Assembly (NCBI RefSeq): GCF_001592005.1
Contig: NZ_BCVZ01000010.1
Span: forward strand, 62,001 to 126,000
DNA: 64,000 bases
Reading direction: 5' to 3'
From: Bacillus sonorensis NBRC 101234 = KCTC 13918
GTDB taxonomy: Bacteria > Bacillota > Bacilli > Bacillales > Bacillaceae
The notes beneath the pieces were generated by a model. It did no database searches. It was not told the DNA's origin and saw nothing but the letters and a program-made list of their open reading frames with translations. Position 1 is the stretch's first letter. Every line of letters starts with the position of its first letter. This document shows positions 8,607 through 17,897 of this stretch, piece after piece. The translations under genes and the position numbers were made by a program.

Positions 8607-10670
8607 ATGCCCACTAACAATAAACCCAATAGATTAATTGCTGAGAAGTCTCCATATTTACTTCAACATGCTCACAATCCTGTGGACTGGTTCCCGTGGG
8701 GAGAAGAAGCATTTGAAAAAGCGAAACGCGAAAACAAGCCGGTTCTTGTGAGCATCGGCTATTCGACTTGCCACTGGTGCCATGTCATGGCCCATGAAAG
8801 CTTTGAAGACGAAGAAGTTGCGCAGCTTTTAAATGAGAAATTCGTTTCCATCAAAGTCGATCGCGAAGAGCGGCCTGATGTCGACTCGATTTATATGACG
8901 ATCTGCCAAATGATGACCGGGCAGGGCGGCTGGCCGTTGAATGTATTTTTGACGCCTGAGCAAAAGCCTTTTTATGCAGGCACTTACTTTCCGAAGACGA
9001 GCCGCTACAACCGGCCGGGGTTTGTCGAGGTGCTGAAGCAGCTGTCGGCTACGTTTGCGAAGAATCGCGACCATGTTGAAGACATCGCTGAAAAGGCGGC
9101 CAACAATCTGAGAATCAAAGCGAAAAGCAATGCCGGCGAAGCGTTGGGCGAGGATATACTGAAGCGCACATATCAGCAGCTGATCAACAGCTTTGATACG
9201 GCGTACGGCGGTTTCGGCAGCGCGCCGAAGTTCCCCATTCCCCACATGCTGACCTTTCTGCTCCGCTATCATCAATACAGCGGCGAGGAAAATGCCTTGT
9301 ACAGCGTGACGAAAACACTCGACAGCATGGCGAACGGGGGTATCTACGACCATATCGGCTATGGTTTCGCCCGCTATTCGACTGATCAAGAATGGCTCGT
9401 CCCCCATTTTGAAAAAATGCTTTATGACAATGCGCTGTTGTTAATGGCTTATACAGAGGCCTACCAGGTGACAAAGCGCGAACGGTATAAACGGATTTCC
9501 GAGCAGATCATTGCCTTTATCCGCCGGGAAATGACGGACGAAAGAGGCGCTTTCTTCTCTGCGCTTGACGCTGATACGGAGGGCGTGGAAGGAAAATATT
9601 ACATATGGTCAAAAGACGAGATCACAGAGACGCTCGGAGATGAGCTCGGCAGTCTGTACTGTGCCGTCTACGACATCACCGATGAAGGCAATTTCGAAGG
9701 ATTCAATATTCCCAACTTGATCTATACCAGCTTTGAACAGGTAAGAGATGAATTCTCGCTGACAGAAACCGAGCTGCAAAATAAGCTGGAAGCAGCGAGA
9801 CAAAAGCTTTTTGAAAAACGCCGGGGCCGAATCTATCCCCATGTTGACGATAAGGTGCTGACATCGTGGAATGCCTTGATGATCGCCGGACTTGCCAAAG
9901 CGTCCAAAGTGTTCGAAGCCCCTGAATATTTGGAAATGGCGCGGACGGCGCTTTCATTTATCGAGGACGAACTCATCAAGGACGGCCGCGTCATGGTGAG
10001 ATACCGCGATGGTGAAGTGAAAAACAAAGGGTTTATTGATGATTACGCATTTTTGCTGTGGTCCTATCTTGAATTGTATGAAGCATCGCTGAACCTGCCG
10101 GATCTGAGAAAAGCGAAAGAATTGGCGGGAGACATGATCGATCTGTTCTGGGATGAGGACCACGGCGGTTTTTACTTTACAGGTAAAGACGCCGAGGCGT
10201 TAATCGTGCGCGATAAGGAAGTATATGACGGCGCTTTGCCTTCCGGAAACGGAGTGGCCGCTGTACAGCTGTTCCGCCTTGGACGCTTGACAGGCGATTT
10301 GTCATTGATCGACAGGGTATCGGACATGTTTTCGGCCTTCCATGGGGACGTCTCCGCCTATCCGAGCGGACATACAAACTTTCTGCAAAGTCTGTTAAGC
10401 CAGATGATGCCGCAAAAAGAAATCGTTATCCTCGGAAAACGCGATGATCCGAACCGGCAAAACATCATCAGAGCGCTGCAGCAAGCCTTTCAGCCGAACT
10501 ATGCCGTCCTGGCCGCTGAATCTCCGGACGATTTTAAAGGAATCGCAGACTTTGCGGCGGACTACAAAGCCATCGATGACAAAACAACCGTCTATATTTG
10601 CGAAAACTTCGCCTGCCAAAAACCGACGGCAAATATTGATGAAGCGCTCAAACGGCTGTTGTCCGTTTAA
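8607..10670 (+). CDS. yyaL: YyaL-type thioredoxin-domain / six-hairpin protein
   Basis: Product of 687 residues, full length for the family. The N-terminal DUF255 thioredoxin-like domain (res ~1-165) has an STCHWCHV motif near residue 53. It is followed by an (alpha/alpha)6 six-hairpin glycosidase-like region ([43 protein letters not shown]). The biochemical role is not established; eukaryotic relatives are called spermatogenesis-associated protein 20. I chose the ATG at 8607 because GAAGGTAAT precedes it; an ATG at 8589 overlaps that site. The first ~180 bp are AT-richer than the rest, and three broken copies of this 5' end lie upstream. Confidence 0.88.
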   Translation: MPTNNKPNRLIAEKSPYLLQHAHNPVDWFPWGEEAFEKAKRENKPVLVSIGYSTCHWCHVMAHESFEDEEVAQLLNEKFVSIKVDREERPDVDSIYMTICQMMTGQGGWPLNVFLTPEQKPFYAGTYFPKTSRYNRPGFVEVLKQLSATFAKNRDHVEDIAEKAANNLRIKAKSNAGEALGEDILKRTYQQLINSFDTAYGGFGSAPKFPIPHMLTFLLRYHQYSGEENALYSVTKTLDSMANGGIYDHIGYGFARYSTDQEWLVPHFEKMLYDNALLLMAYTEAYQVTKRERYKRISEQIIAFIRREMTDERGAFFSALDADTEGVEGKYYIWSKDEITETLGDELGSLYCAVYDITDEGNFEGFNIPNLIYTSFEQVRDEFSLTETELQNKLEAARQKLFEKRRGRIYPHVDDKVLTSWNALMIAGLAKASKVFEAPEYLEMARTALSFIEDELIKDGRVMVRYRDGEVKNKGFIDDYAFLLWSYLELYEASLNLPDLRKAKELAGDMIDLFWDEDHGGFYFTGKDAEALIVRDKEVYDGALPSGNGVAAVQLFRLGRLTGDLSLIDRVSDMFSAFHGDVSAYPSGHTNFLQSLLSQMMPQKEIVILGKRDDPNRQNIIRALQQAFQPNYAVLAAESPDDFKGIADFAADYKAIDDKTTVYICENFACQKPTANIDEALKRLLSV

Positions 10671-10734
10671 TGCGCGACGATAGTGGGAATAACATCTGAA
10701 ACTTCATCAAACTTTTCAGAAAGGGGTTATCATC

Positions 10735-11010
10735 ATGAAGCAAAAGAATGTGATGTCAACGCTCGCCGTTTCCACTGTCGTCGCCGGAGTCGTTTCTTAT
10801 ATGCTGAAAGACCAAGCCAACAGACAAAAGCTGAAGGAATGCATGCAAAACATGAAATCAAAGCTTCCGTCATTGCCGCAAAAACAAAATACAGCGTCAT
10901 TCCCGGTCGATAAAGCGGGGAATCCGTCTCCGCACGATATCGAAGACAACAAAATGGTCTCGGAAGGGTCCATGTATCCTGTCCAATATTATGATGAAAA
11001 GAAAAAATAA
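10735..11010 (+). CDS. ybyB: YbyB-like small protein
   Basis: A 91-residue protein with one hydrophobic N-terminal segment (residues ~8-22), then a Lys/Gln-rich region and a C-terminal part with SPHDIEDNKMVSEGSMYPVQYYD. It is probably membrane-anchored with a cytoplasmic or external tail. The opening MKQKNVMSTLAVSTVVAG and its proximity to csgA and ybxH fit B. subtilis YbyB, a protein of unknown function. Good AAGGGG ribosome site; a terminator follows. Confidence 0.6.
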   Translation: MKQKNVMSTLAVSTVVAGVVSYMLKDQANRQKLKECMQNMKSKLPSLPQKQNTASFPVDKAGNPSPHDIEDNKMVSEGSMYPVQYYDEKKK

Positions 11011-11020
11011 CGGTTCACAT

Positions 11021-11048
11021 AGCTGCCGGCCATCCGCGGCAGCTTTTT
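11021..11048 (+). terminator. Terminator after ybyB
   Basis: Stem AGCTGCCG / CGGCAGCT followed by TTTTT. Confidence 0.8.
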
Positions 11049-11405
11049 AATGCCTCTGCAAAAATTCGAGCCGGTTGCCAAACGGATCATGGATATAAAA
11101 TCTATCGGCTCCTTCTAAGGGTTCACCGTCTATAATGTTGATATCGAATTCTCTTAATCTTTCTTTCGCTTATCGATATTGTCGACGCTGAACGCCGGAT
11201 GCGCTTTTACTGCGGGCTTGAAAGGGTCTTGAACACCGACATGCAGTTCATGAGCGCCGCACTGAAACCAAACCCCGCCGCGCTTTCTCAAGTTTTCGGG
11301 TTTTGAAATTTCCCGCATCCCCAATATTTCTGAAAAAAATTCTCTGCATGTATTCTCGCTGCCTTTAGGAGCCGCAATTTGCACATGGTCAATACCTGTA
11401 TACAT
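11047..11405 (-). pseudogene. Glyoxalase/bleomycin-resistance family protein, frameshifted near the C-terminus
   Basis: Starts with an ATG at 11405 behind GAAGGAGGGAAT and encodes MYTGIDHVQIAAPKGS, a typical VOC (vicinal oxygen chelate) opening. The frame ends early around 11154. One base shift there restores RLREFDINIIDGEPLEGA and then DRFYIHDPFGNRLEFLQ, the normal family C-terminus, ending at 11047. Total length (359 nt) is one short of a multiple of three. Either a real frameshift or a sequencing error; the metal-ligand Glu sits in the detached part. Confidence 0.8.
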
Positions 11406-11471
11406 CCGATTCCCTCCTTCATATGCTGGCATCACCGTTAGGATCACATATTTTTCCGCAAAGATTAGAAA

Positions 11472-11495
11472 AAGCTGCCCTAGATATGGCAGCTT
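11472..11495 (-). terminator. Terminator after ybxH
   Basis: Read on the minus strand, AAGCTGCC / GGCAGCTT with an 8-nt loop and a following TTTTTC; it starts right at the ybxH stop codon. Confidence 0.75.
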
Positions 11496-11685
11496 AAATA
11501 TTATGCTCATAACAATAATGATTGACCAGTTCTTCAATCAGATCATGCTCAGGAAACTCGCCGGAAAATTCAAAGCGGATTTCCTCGACGAACCGGCCGC
11601 GCCGGTACACATGAATCGCCCCGTTCTGTCTTGTCACGCTGAACTCCGGTTCAAATGTATAGCCGTTCCGCTCGATTGCGCCCAT
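11494..11685 (-). CDS. ybxH: YbxH-like small protein (DUF5370 type)
   Basis: A 63-residue protein, MGAIERNGYTFEPEFSVTRQ..., ending LIEELVNHYCYEHNI. Sequence and position directly downstream of csgA match B. subtilis YbxH. It lies 17 bp after csgA on the same strand and ends at a terminator, so the two very likely form a sporulation operon. Function unknown; small and soluble with a C-terminal helix. Confidence 0.75.
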   Translation of the reverse strand: MGAIERNGYTFEPEFSVTRQNGAIHVYRRGRFVEEIRFEFSGEFPEHDLIEELVNHYCYEHNI

Positions 11686-11702
11686 CTAGCCTCGCCCGCC
11701 TT

Positions 11703-11951
11703 TCAAAACAGCAGTTCATACACTTCATTTAATTCCCTCGTCCGCTGATGATCCTGTTCATTCAAGGCATATTTCATCTCATGTTCCAGCACCGCGTTCA
11801 GAAATGCGGCTTCCCGCTCATCCAAGTGTCTGACAAATTCTTCTTCATTGTCGTATCTCTGAGAGGTGATTTTTTTGTAGATCCTCTGTCCCATGTCATG
11901 CTCAAGATGATTTGACAGCGATTCCCGCAGGTAGCCTAATGTTGTATCCAT
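11703..11951 (-). CDS. csgA: Sigma-G-dependent sporulation protein CsgA
   Basis: An 82-residue protein, exactly the length of B. subtilis CsgA, with the opening MDTTLGYLRESLSNHLEHD and the ending RTRELNEVYELLF. CsgA is expressed in the forespore under sigma-G; its role is not established. A good AGGAG site precedes the ATG. A sigma-G-like promoter lies immediately upstream (11976-12005). Co-transcribed with ybxH. Confidence 0.87.
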   Translation of the reverse strand: MDTTLGYLRESLSNHLEHDMGQRIYKKITSQRYDNEEEFVRHLDEREAAFLNAVLEHEMKYALNEQDHQRTRELNEVYELLF

Positions 11952-11975
11952 GCTTCGATCTCCTTTTTTACCCTA

Positions 11976-12005
11976 TAGCTTGGGTGAAATCGATAGCATT
12001 CATGC
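11976..12005 (-). promoter_or_regulatory. Sigma-G-type promoter of csgA-ybxH
   Basis: Minus strand: -35 GCATG, 18-nt spacer, -10 CAAGCTA, about 25 bp before the csgA start. This fits the sigma-G consensus (GMATR, 17-18, CATNNTA) and the known forespore expression of csgA in B. subtilis. Confidence 0.6.
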
Positions 12006-12115
12006 ACTTTTTCCTGAATTTTTTTATCCTGCCCGGTTTAGTGGATGTAAATCGGCCACCACCTTGGGGTATACTTCTATAAATGACGCAGTCACCGCTT
12101 CTCAAGGCCTCGAAT

Positions 12116-12829
12116 TCATTCATGCTCCATCAGCCCGGCTTCTTTGCAAAGCTCAACCAGCTGATAAACGCCGGAAAATTGCCGGCGATTGCGCTGATGG
12201 ATGCTTTTCAGCGCATGTTCCGTAACCTGTTTTGCCTTTTCAATGCTCTGATGTTCAACAGCCTGAACGATTTCCTTCATATGCTCCAAAAAATAAACGG
12301 TTCTTCTCAAGGTGCGGATTAATAAAATTTGCCTGATATGCACCGGAGTGAAAAGGCGATAGCCATTTTCAGGATCTCTTTCAGGGGAGATCAGGCCTTC
12401 TTTTTCCCAATGGCGGATGGCTGATGCCTGTACATTTGCGAGAGCCGCCGCTTCCCCTATCGTCATAAGCTGTTTCAGCTTATGGCCGGGGATGATCGGA
12501 AGCTCGGGATCCCGCAGTACGGCAAGCGTTTGATCGGCAGCGGCTTTTTCCTCCTGCAAATCGGCTTGCGCTTTGTTTACAAGCCAAAAGGCGGCATCCA
12601 TGTCACCATTTTGAATATGACGAAGCACCATGCAGGTCAGCCCTACGCCAAATGCCGGAAACATGGCCCGAAGACAGCGGAAATAGGCCAGATGCAGCTT
12701 TGTATACAGCCGGTATCCATTCTCGGCACGTTCAGGCGCCGGAACGACGCCCCATGATTCATAATGGCGCAAAGCACTCGTACTGATGCCCAGTTCCCTT
12801 GCAATCTCAATCGGCTTGAAATACCTCAT
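12116..12829 (-). CDS. MerR-family regulator with two tandem MerR DNA-binding domains
   Basis: A 237-residue protein with two separate MerR winged-helix domains. The first starts at residue ~6 (PIEIARELGISTSALRHYES, ENGYRLYTK). The second starts near residue ~125 (LMTIGEAAALANVQASAIRH, ENGYRLFTP). Usual MerR proteins have one such domain plus a coiled coil and effector domain. I chose the ATG at 12829 because GGGAGGAT precedes it. It is monocistronic, facing away from the GNAT gene. Target and effector unknown; a single polypeptide could bind like an intramolecular dimer. Confidence 0.85.
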   Translation of the reverse strand: MRYFKPIEIARELGISTSALRHYESWGVVPAPERAENGYRLYTKLHLAYFRCLRAMFPAFGVGLTCMVLRHIQNGDMDAAFWLVNKAQADLQEEKAAADQTLAVLRDPELPIIPGHKLKQLMTIGEAAALANVQASAIRHWEKEGLISPERDPENGYRLFTPVHIRQILLIRTLRRTVYFLEHMKEIVQAVEHQSIEKAKQVTEHALKSIHQRNRRQFSGVYQLVELCKEAGLMEHE

Positions 12830-13026
12830 TACCCATCCTCCCCACTGATGATCGTACTTCACTATACCAAACCGGAGTACTGCCGTACAAACATTAGAGA
12901 AAATGATTAAAGTGCAAAGATAATCTTTGTTTAATAAACATGATACATGTTCATACAAACCTTATCACTTGCATCAATCTTGTAAAATTGGTTGTGAAGG
13001 ATCAAATTGAAGAGAGGGAGGACAAT

Positions 13027-13428
13027 ATGAAGGTTTCCCATGAAGTACCGACTCCGCATGAGTATCTTGAACTTAGAAAGGCGGCGGGTTTGCGCGCCAT
13101 TGATGAGGATGCCGCCAAAACGGCGCTGAACCGCTCGATTTTTTCAACTGTCGTTAGGGGAGAGCAGTCAGAGCTCATCGGCATGGGCAGAATCATCGGT
13201 GATGGCGGATGCTTTTTTCAGATCGTTGATATTGCCGTCAAGCCGGCTGGCCAAAATGAGGAATTAAAAAAAATGATTATGAACGAAATCACGGATTATC
13301 TCCGCCGGCACGCTCCCGCAGGCGCAGAGGTAATCATAATGGCAGATGTTCCTTCTATCGGTTTATATCAGACATACGGTTTTGATTACACCTATCCCTC
13401 ATCAATCAGCTTGCGGAAAACATGTTAG
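13027..13428 (+). CDS. GNAT-family acetyltransferase (YyaT-like)
   Basis: A 133-residue GNAT protein. It has the family-like N-terminal SHEVPTPHEYLELRKAAGL, a core strand with GMGRIIGDGGCFFQIVDIAV, and a C-terminal SIGLYQTYGFDY block. The acetyl-CoA loop is degenerate (KPAGQNEELKK), so binding may be altered. It is similar to YyaT-type proteins of Bacillus. The start at 13027 has an AGAGGGAGGAC site. Shares a bidirectional terminator with ybxG. Confidence 0.75.
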   Translation: MKVSHEVPTPHEYLELRKAAGLRAIDEDAAKTALNRSIFSTVVRGEQSELIGMGRIIGDGGCFFQIVDIAVKPAGQNEELKKMIMNEITDYLRRHAPAGAEVIIMADVPSIGLYQTYGFDYTYPSSISLRKTC

Positions 13429-13438
13429 ACTCGAAAAA

Positions 13439-13472
13439 GCCCAATTTCTCGTAAAGAGCAATTGGGCTTTCG
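13439..13472. terminator. Bidirectional terminator between the GNAT gene and ybxG
   Basis: Perfect 8-bp stem GCCCAATT / AATTGGGC; TTTCG follows on plus and TTTTTCGAG on minus. Confidence 0.8.
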
Positions 13473-13492
13473 CGATTTTCTCGATAGTTTTT

Positions 13493-14863
13493 TTATTTTT
13501 GTGTATCGGTATTCATCCGCTTGCCGATTCTAAACACATAATAGCTGACGGCAACGACTGCGAGGAAAACAACCCCGACAATCAGAGACACGCGCGTGTC
13601 ATCGTTGAACCACATGCCGACCAGCACCATCAGCAGAAATGCAATCGTCAAATAGTTTGTCACAGGGGCAAAAGGCATTTTGAACGGATGCTTGTCGATT
13701 TCAGCCCCTTTTGCTTTTCTGAATCCGATATGGCTCAGCAGGATGACGAACCACGGAATCATCCCCGGGAGCACACTCGCACTGTATACATACACAAAGA
13801 TATTAGGCGGTGCGACATAATTTAAAACGACGCCGATGGCCAAGCCGATCAAAACGGCAATCGTGCCGTACAGTGGCACGCCATTTCGGGAAATCTTCGT
13901 AAAGAATTTCGGCGCTTGTCCGTTCACTCCCAATGTGTAAAGCATGCGGCCAGCGCTGAAAATACCGCTGTTGCAGCCGGACATGGCCGCCGTAATGACG
14001 ACGAAGTTAATAATCCCGGCAGCCGCCGTAATTCCAACTTTCGCGAAAGTCGATACAAACGGACTTCCGATTGCATTCAGCTCATCCCAAGGATAAACGG
14101 TGACAATGACGAAAATGGCGCCGATGTAGAAAATTAAAATACGCCAAATAATGCTTTGAATCGCGTGTCTCAGCGTATTCTGCGGATCTTTTGCCTCCCC
14201 CGCCGTAATCCCGATCAGTTCGACCCCTTGATAAGCGGCGATGACGAGAGACAGCGCAAAGAAGAATCCTGAAAACCCGCCTGTAAAGAAGCCGCCGTGC
14301 GACCAAAGGTTTGAGAAGCCGATCGCATGTCCGCCGTTGCCGAACCCGAAGAAAATAATTCCGAACCCGGCCACGATCATTAATACAATCGTAACGATTT
14401 TAATCATCGCAAACCAAAATTCAAATTCCCCAAACGATTTGACAGAGATGAGGTTTGCCCCTCCAAGAATCGCCATTGCGATAATGCCCGGTATCCAGGC
14501 CGGCAGATCCGGAAACCAATACTGCATGTACTCGCCGACGGCGATGATCTCGGACATCCCGACGATCACCCACTGGAACCAGTTGCTCCAGGCGGTCATA
14601 TAACCGGCCAGCGGATGGATATATTGATGGCCGAATGTCGCAAATGAGCCGGTGCTTGGCTCAACATACAACATTTCTCCCATTGCGCGCATGATAAAAA
14701 AGATAAAAATTCCGCAGATTGCATAAGCAAGCAGGACGGACGGTCCTGTCCACTTGATCGTGCTGGAAGACCCCATAAATAAACCGACCCCGATGGTGCC
14801 GCCCAGCGCGATCATTTGAATATGGCGCGCCCCCAGGCCTCTCTTCAGTTCCTTATTCGCCAC
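13493..14863 (-). CDS. ybxG: Amino acid permease YbxG (APC superfamily)
   Basis: A 456-residue permease with about 12 TM segments. The APC signature lies near the N-terminus ([20 protein letters not shown], then [12 protein letters not shown]) and a [15 protein letters not shown] loop is mid-protein. It is close to B. subtilis YbxG, an amino acid permease (serine and threonine transport has been reported). A GTG start at 14863 is chosen because of the AGAGGAGG site. Its neighbourhood (csgA-ybxH downstream) matches B. subtilis. Monocistronic. Confidence 0.82.
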   Translation of the reverse strand: MANKELKRGLGARHIQMIALGGTIGVGLFMGSSSTIKWTGPSVLLAYAICGIFIFFIMRAMGEMLYVEPSTGSFATFGHQYIHPLAGYMTAWSNWFQWVIVGMSEIIAVGEYMQYWFPDLPAWIPGIIAMAILGGANLISVKSFGEFEFWFAMIKIVTIVLMIVAGFGIIFFGFGNGGHAIGFSNLWSHGGFFTGGFSGFFFALSLVIAAYQGVELIGITAGEAKDPQNTLRHAIQSIIWRILIFYIGAIFVIVTVYPWDELNAIGSPFVSTFAKVGITAAAGIINFVVITAAMSGCNSGIFSAGRMLYTLGVNGQAPKFFTKISRNGVPLYGTIAVLIGLAIGVVLNYVAPPNIFVYVYSASVLPGMIPWFVILLSHIGFRKAKGAEIDKHPFKMPFAPVTNYLTIAFLLMVLVGMWFNDDTRVSLIVGVVFLAVVAVSYYVFRIGKRMNTDTQK

Positions 14864-14899
14864 TGTATTTCCTCCTCTTACACGGCTGATGTCAACCAA

Positions 14900-15158
14900 A
14901 ATATGTGATAACGAAGCATATCTTCATCATGTCGGATGAAGTAGTAATAACAATCTGATAATTCCAAATGCTATATACCTCAAAATTTACTTATTCCATC
15001 ATAATAAATTTCTCTCATAAATACAATTGTTTTTTTCAGAAGAACACATTATTTATAGCCGAAAAATTATTCCAACATAGAGAATATTTTGATAATTTAA
15101 GCGATAAAGAGAAAGCGGAACGCAGCTTGAAACAGCAATCAAAATGCGCTCCTTCTCC
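14900..15158. other. AT-rich intergenic region upstream of ybxG
   Basis: I see no convincing gene, riboswitch or terminator here. A short open frame on the plus strand (14968-15210) has no ribosome site and overlaps the HAD gene, so it is not called. Confidence 0.5.
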
Positions 15159-15881
15159 CTATGAAAAACAACGGCCGGCTGCCGATTCTTTTTCAACATG
15201 TAAAATATGATACAGCTCATCTAGCTTTTGTATTTGATAGGTTGGTACAATGCCAGTGTCATTGGGTTTCATTCCTGGATTCAGCCAGCATGTGTCAAGC
15301 CCGGCGATTCCGCCGCCTTTGATATCCGCGGTCAGGGAATCCCCGATGATCAATCCGGCTTCTTTAGAGAAATGAGGAATTCTTGCGAAAACATAGTCGA
15401 AGTATTCCTTCATCGGCTTCTGATAGCCGGTGTCCTCCGAAACAAAAATTCCTTTAAACAACGGATACAATCCTGAATCACGCAGCCGCTTATACTGCGT
15501 CTTTGACACACCGTTCGTCACAATGTATAAGTCATAGCGGCGCTGCAGCCTTGTGATTAATTCCAGGGCCCCGTCGATCAGCTGATGCCCTTCTTCAAGA
15601 TAGCCGCGGTACTTCTTCTCCAGCAAGGCCCCATCGACCGTTCGGCCGTATTTTTTGAACAAAAGGGAAAAGCGGGTATTGACCACTTCATCACGGTCGA
15701 TTTTTCCTTCTTCAAACGCCCTCCACAAGCCTTGATTCATTCTTTTATAATCGGCTTCGATTTCCTGTGTCAGCGGGATATTCTGCTCTTCAAAAAGAAG
15801 GCGCAGCGCTAAGCTTTCCGCCGCCTGAAAATCCAAAAGTGTATCATCTACATCAAAAAATAACGTACGGTATGTTTTCAC
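15159..15881 (-). CDS. yfnB: HAD-superfamily hydrolase (YfnB/YjjG-type nucleotidase)
   Basis: A 240-residue HAD phosphatase. Motif I is FFDVDDTLLDF (catalytic Asp near residue 10), motif II is IVTNGVS, and motif III/IV is KPMKEYFDYVF with GDSLTADIKGG. The layout fits the YjjG subfamily of pyrimidine nucleotidases, which clean up non-canonical nucleotides; B. subtilis YfnB is a close match in my memory. GTG start at 15881 behind CGGAGG. It lies 19 bp beyond the APH pseudogene stop and may be co-transcribed with it. Confidence 0.8.
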   Translation of the reverse strand: MKTYRTLFFDVDDTLLDFQAAESLALRLLFEEQNIPLTQEIEADYKRMNQGLWRAFEEGKIDRDEVVNTRFSLLFKKYGRTVDGALLEKKYRGYLEEGHQLIDGALELITRLQRRYDLYIVTNGVSKTQYKRLRDSGLYPLFKGIFVSEDTGYQKPMKEYFDYVFARIPHFSKEAGLIIGDSLTADIKGGGIAGLDTCWLNPGMKPNDTGIVPTYQIQKLDELYHILHVEKESAAGRCFS

Positions 15882-15900
15882 AAGTCTGCCTCCGCTCTTA

Positions 15901-16846
15901 CTAATCAAATTTGGTTGCCTTGATGCCTTTCAGCTCTTTTTCAATCGCGGTCACCGTTTCAGCTCTCTCCTGCTCCGTCTGGCAGTCGAAGACAAGCTGC
16001 TCGGCAAATTCCCACACATCTTCCAATCTGCGCCTCAGCTGATAAAACCGCAATGCCTGCTGATCCAATTGAAAACCTTTGTGCACTTGCCGATAGATCG
16101 TCATAAACTCGTGAAAGTACGGCTGATCCGCAAAAAACATCAGATCGGCTTCTACTGGTGCCAACTTCAATCCTTCCCAGTCGATCAATATGAATTCCCG
16201 TCCGGAAGTCATCAGATTCCAATTGTGAATATCAGTATGGCACAACGCAAGCCTCAAGCTGCCGCTTTTCAATTGATCAGACAGCTCCTCGGCCTTCTCC
16301 ATCATATGATAGACGGAGTCTACATAAGGATCAAACAGTTCTGTGGTATTGCCGGGAAGTGCGCCGCCCAGCCATTCTCTCATTTGCCGCAAAAACGGTA
16401 CAGCGAAGCTTTCTTTTATCCTGTCTGTTTTAACAGGTATGCCTTCTCCATATGTGTGAAGCTCTGCCGTGATTTCCGCAAGCTTTCGGATGTCTCCGCT
16501 GTGCAGCGGGCGGTCTCCAATCGTTTCTCCGTCAATATATTCATAAAGAAGGTAGATGCCATGGTCATCCTCACTTATAGGCGCCGCTCTTCGTTAAGAC
16601 CGGCACAGGAAGGCTCCCCCTCAGCTGAGTATGATCGTTGAGCCACTGGACGATGGGAGCGTAGTCGTCGATCAGTGCCGTCCATTTCGCAGTGGAAGCT
16701 CTTTTTTTATCATACACCTTTAGAAAATAATCGGCATCACTGCCGGCCACTTTATAAGCGAGAGCCGACCATCCGCCTTTCTGCGGGGAAATGTTGACGC
16801 TGTCTATGCCGTAATAAACGTTCAATATGTTCTTGATGTCAAACAT
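15901..16846 (-). pseudogene. Aminoglycoside phosphotransferase-family kinase with one frameshift
   Basis: Two frames together encode a complete APH/choline-kinase-like protein of about 315 residues. The N-terminal lobe (16846 to about 16590) has KGGWSALAYKVAGSDADYFL. The C-terminal lobe (HGIYLLYEYIDGETIGDRPL onward) has the catalytic loop LCHTDIHNWNLM and the Mg-binding ILIDWEG. The reading frame is broken near 16580-16590 (GGCGCCTATAAGTGAGG), and total length is 946 nt. All catalytic residues are otherwise kept, so this is either a recent inactivation or a sequence error. Substrate unknown. Confidence 0.82.
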
Positions 16847-16882
16847 CACGTTCACCTCTTTTCAGGTCCGCGGCAAGAAAAG

Positions 16883-16909
16883 TGCACCCCCCAGAAAGCC
16901 GGGGGTGCA
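16883..16909 (-). terminator. Terminator after the adenylyltransferase gene
   Basis: Strong stem TGCACCCCC / GGGGGTGCA; TTTTC follows on the minus strand, 10 bp after the stop codon of the 16919 gene. Confidence 0.85.
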
Positions 16910-16918
16910 GCAAATGTA

Positions 16919-17788
16919 TTAATAAATCTCTTTTGCGGCAGGTCTCAGCCGCTGAACATGCTTCAAGTATTGCTTGACATTGCCGGCGTCCACGAAGGGG
17001 TACTGATAACCCAATCGTTCTGCCGCTGCAATCGCAGTCTCTTCAAATAAATCGGTCGTCTTGAATAAAGCGCTCCACACTTCGCCATAGTCTCCGCCGG
17101 GATATGTTGCCAGAAGTCTTTTCCATGTCTCTTCATCAACATAGCGCTTCAGAAACTTGGCGTTTTTTCCAATGCTAAGCGAAAAATCGGTTTCGATTCC
17201 GACTTTCCATTCGAGCATCTTTAACAGCATCGCCCTGACCAGATTCAAATGATCAAGCGCATAAAGAATTTCCCGCCTCCACAAGCCTTTGGCCACATAT
17301 GTCGCAGTCCACCAGCACTCATTGCAGCAGTCTGCAAAAGATTGTGCTGACGGCTTTTTCACCCAATACTCCTCATCTGTCGGCGGCGGAATGGCAGGCA
17401 AAGCATCATCCTTATCAAGCAAGATGGCGGTCAGACCGTCTTCACGGCAATATTCATCCTTTTCTGCTAAAGGAATGAGCATCAAGTCAATCCGGTTGCC
17501 GTCCGTAAACAGCATCATATAGGTAAAACGGCCGCCAAGCTCATTCGGAAACAGCTCCATGTCTTCCGGCGTCTGCATGATGATCCTTTCTCCGAACACA
17601 TCGATCCAATCCGGATCATCGAGAAAAGACTGCACATCTGTCACCAGATACGCAATATCATAATCCCGAAAAGGGTCCTTGGGGACATTCGGATTCGTCC
17701 GTGAACCGTTCATGCCAACCGCTCTGACCCTGTCGTCCTCCTTGGCGACTTTTAACACCAGCTCCATCATTTCTTGTTCTGTACGCAT
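16919..17788 (-). CDS. aadK: Aminoglycoside 6-adenylyltransferase (AadK type)
   Basis: A 289-residue protein of the ANT(6)/AadK family, which transfers AMP to streptomycin. Seen: the nucleotidyltransferase motif GMNGSRTNPNVPKD near residue 25, then FRDYDIAYLV with the metal-binding Asp pair, NRIDLMLIPL, and the C-terminal helical part with ECWWTATYVAKGLWRREI. Length is normal. Start behind AGGAGG. Chromosomal AadK is intrinsic in several Bacillus species. A strong terminator follows. Confidence 0.88.
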   Translation of the reverse strand: MRTEQEMMELVLKVAKEDDRVRAVGMNGSRTNPNVPKDPFRDYDIAYLVTDVQSFLDDPDWIDVFGERIIMQTPEDMELFPNELGGRFTYMMLFTDGNRIDLMLIPLAEKDEYCREDGLTAILLDKDDALPAIPPPTDEEYWVKKPSAQSFADCCNECWWTATYVAKGLWRREILYALDHLNLVRAMLLKMLEWKVGIETDFSLSIGKNAKFLKRYVDEETWKRLLATYPGGDYGEVWSALFKTTDLFEETAIAAAERLGYQYPFVDAGNVKQYLKHVQRLRPAAKEIY

Positions 17789-17897
17789 ATTCTGAACCTC
17801 CTATTATGTGGTTGTTTTTCAAACACAAAGGTATCAGGAGGTCCCCGAATGCAACGTTATGTAAAATGCTCCAAGAATGTCATGGGACGCCCTCCTT

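Noticed and set aside
8829..10619. Several minus-strand open frames of 60-190 codons within yyaL
   Set aside because: They lie antisense to a well-supported long gene with no family signal and arise from its codon composition.
14241..14603. Plus-strand frame of 120 codons inside ybxG
   Set aside because: Antisense shadow of a clear permease gene, Pro/Ile-rich low-complexity product.
14900..15158. Possible riboswitch upstream of the amino acid permease
   Set aside because: No T-box, lysine or other known riboswitch core could be recognised in the AT-rich leader.
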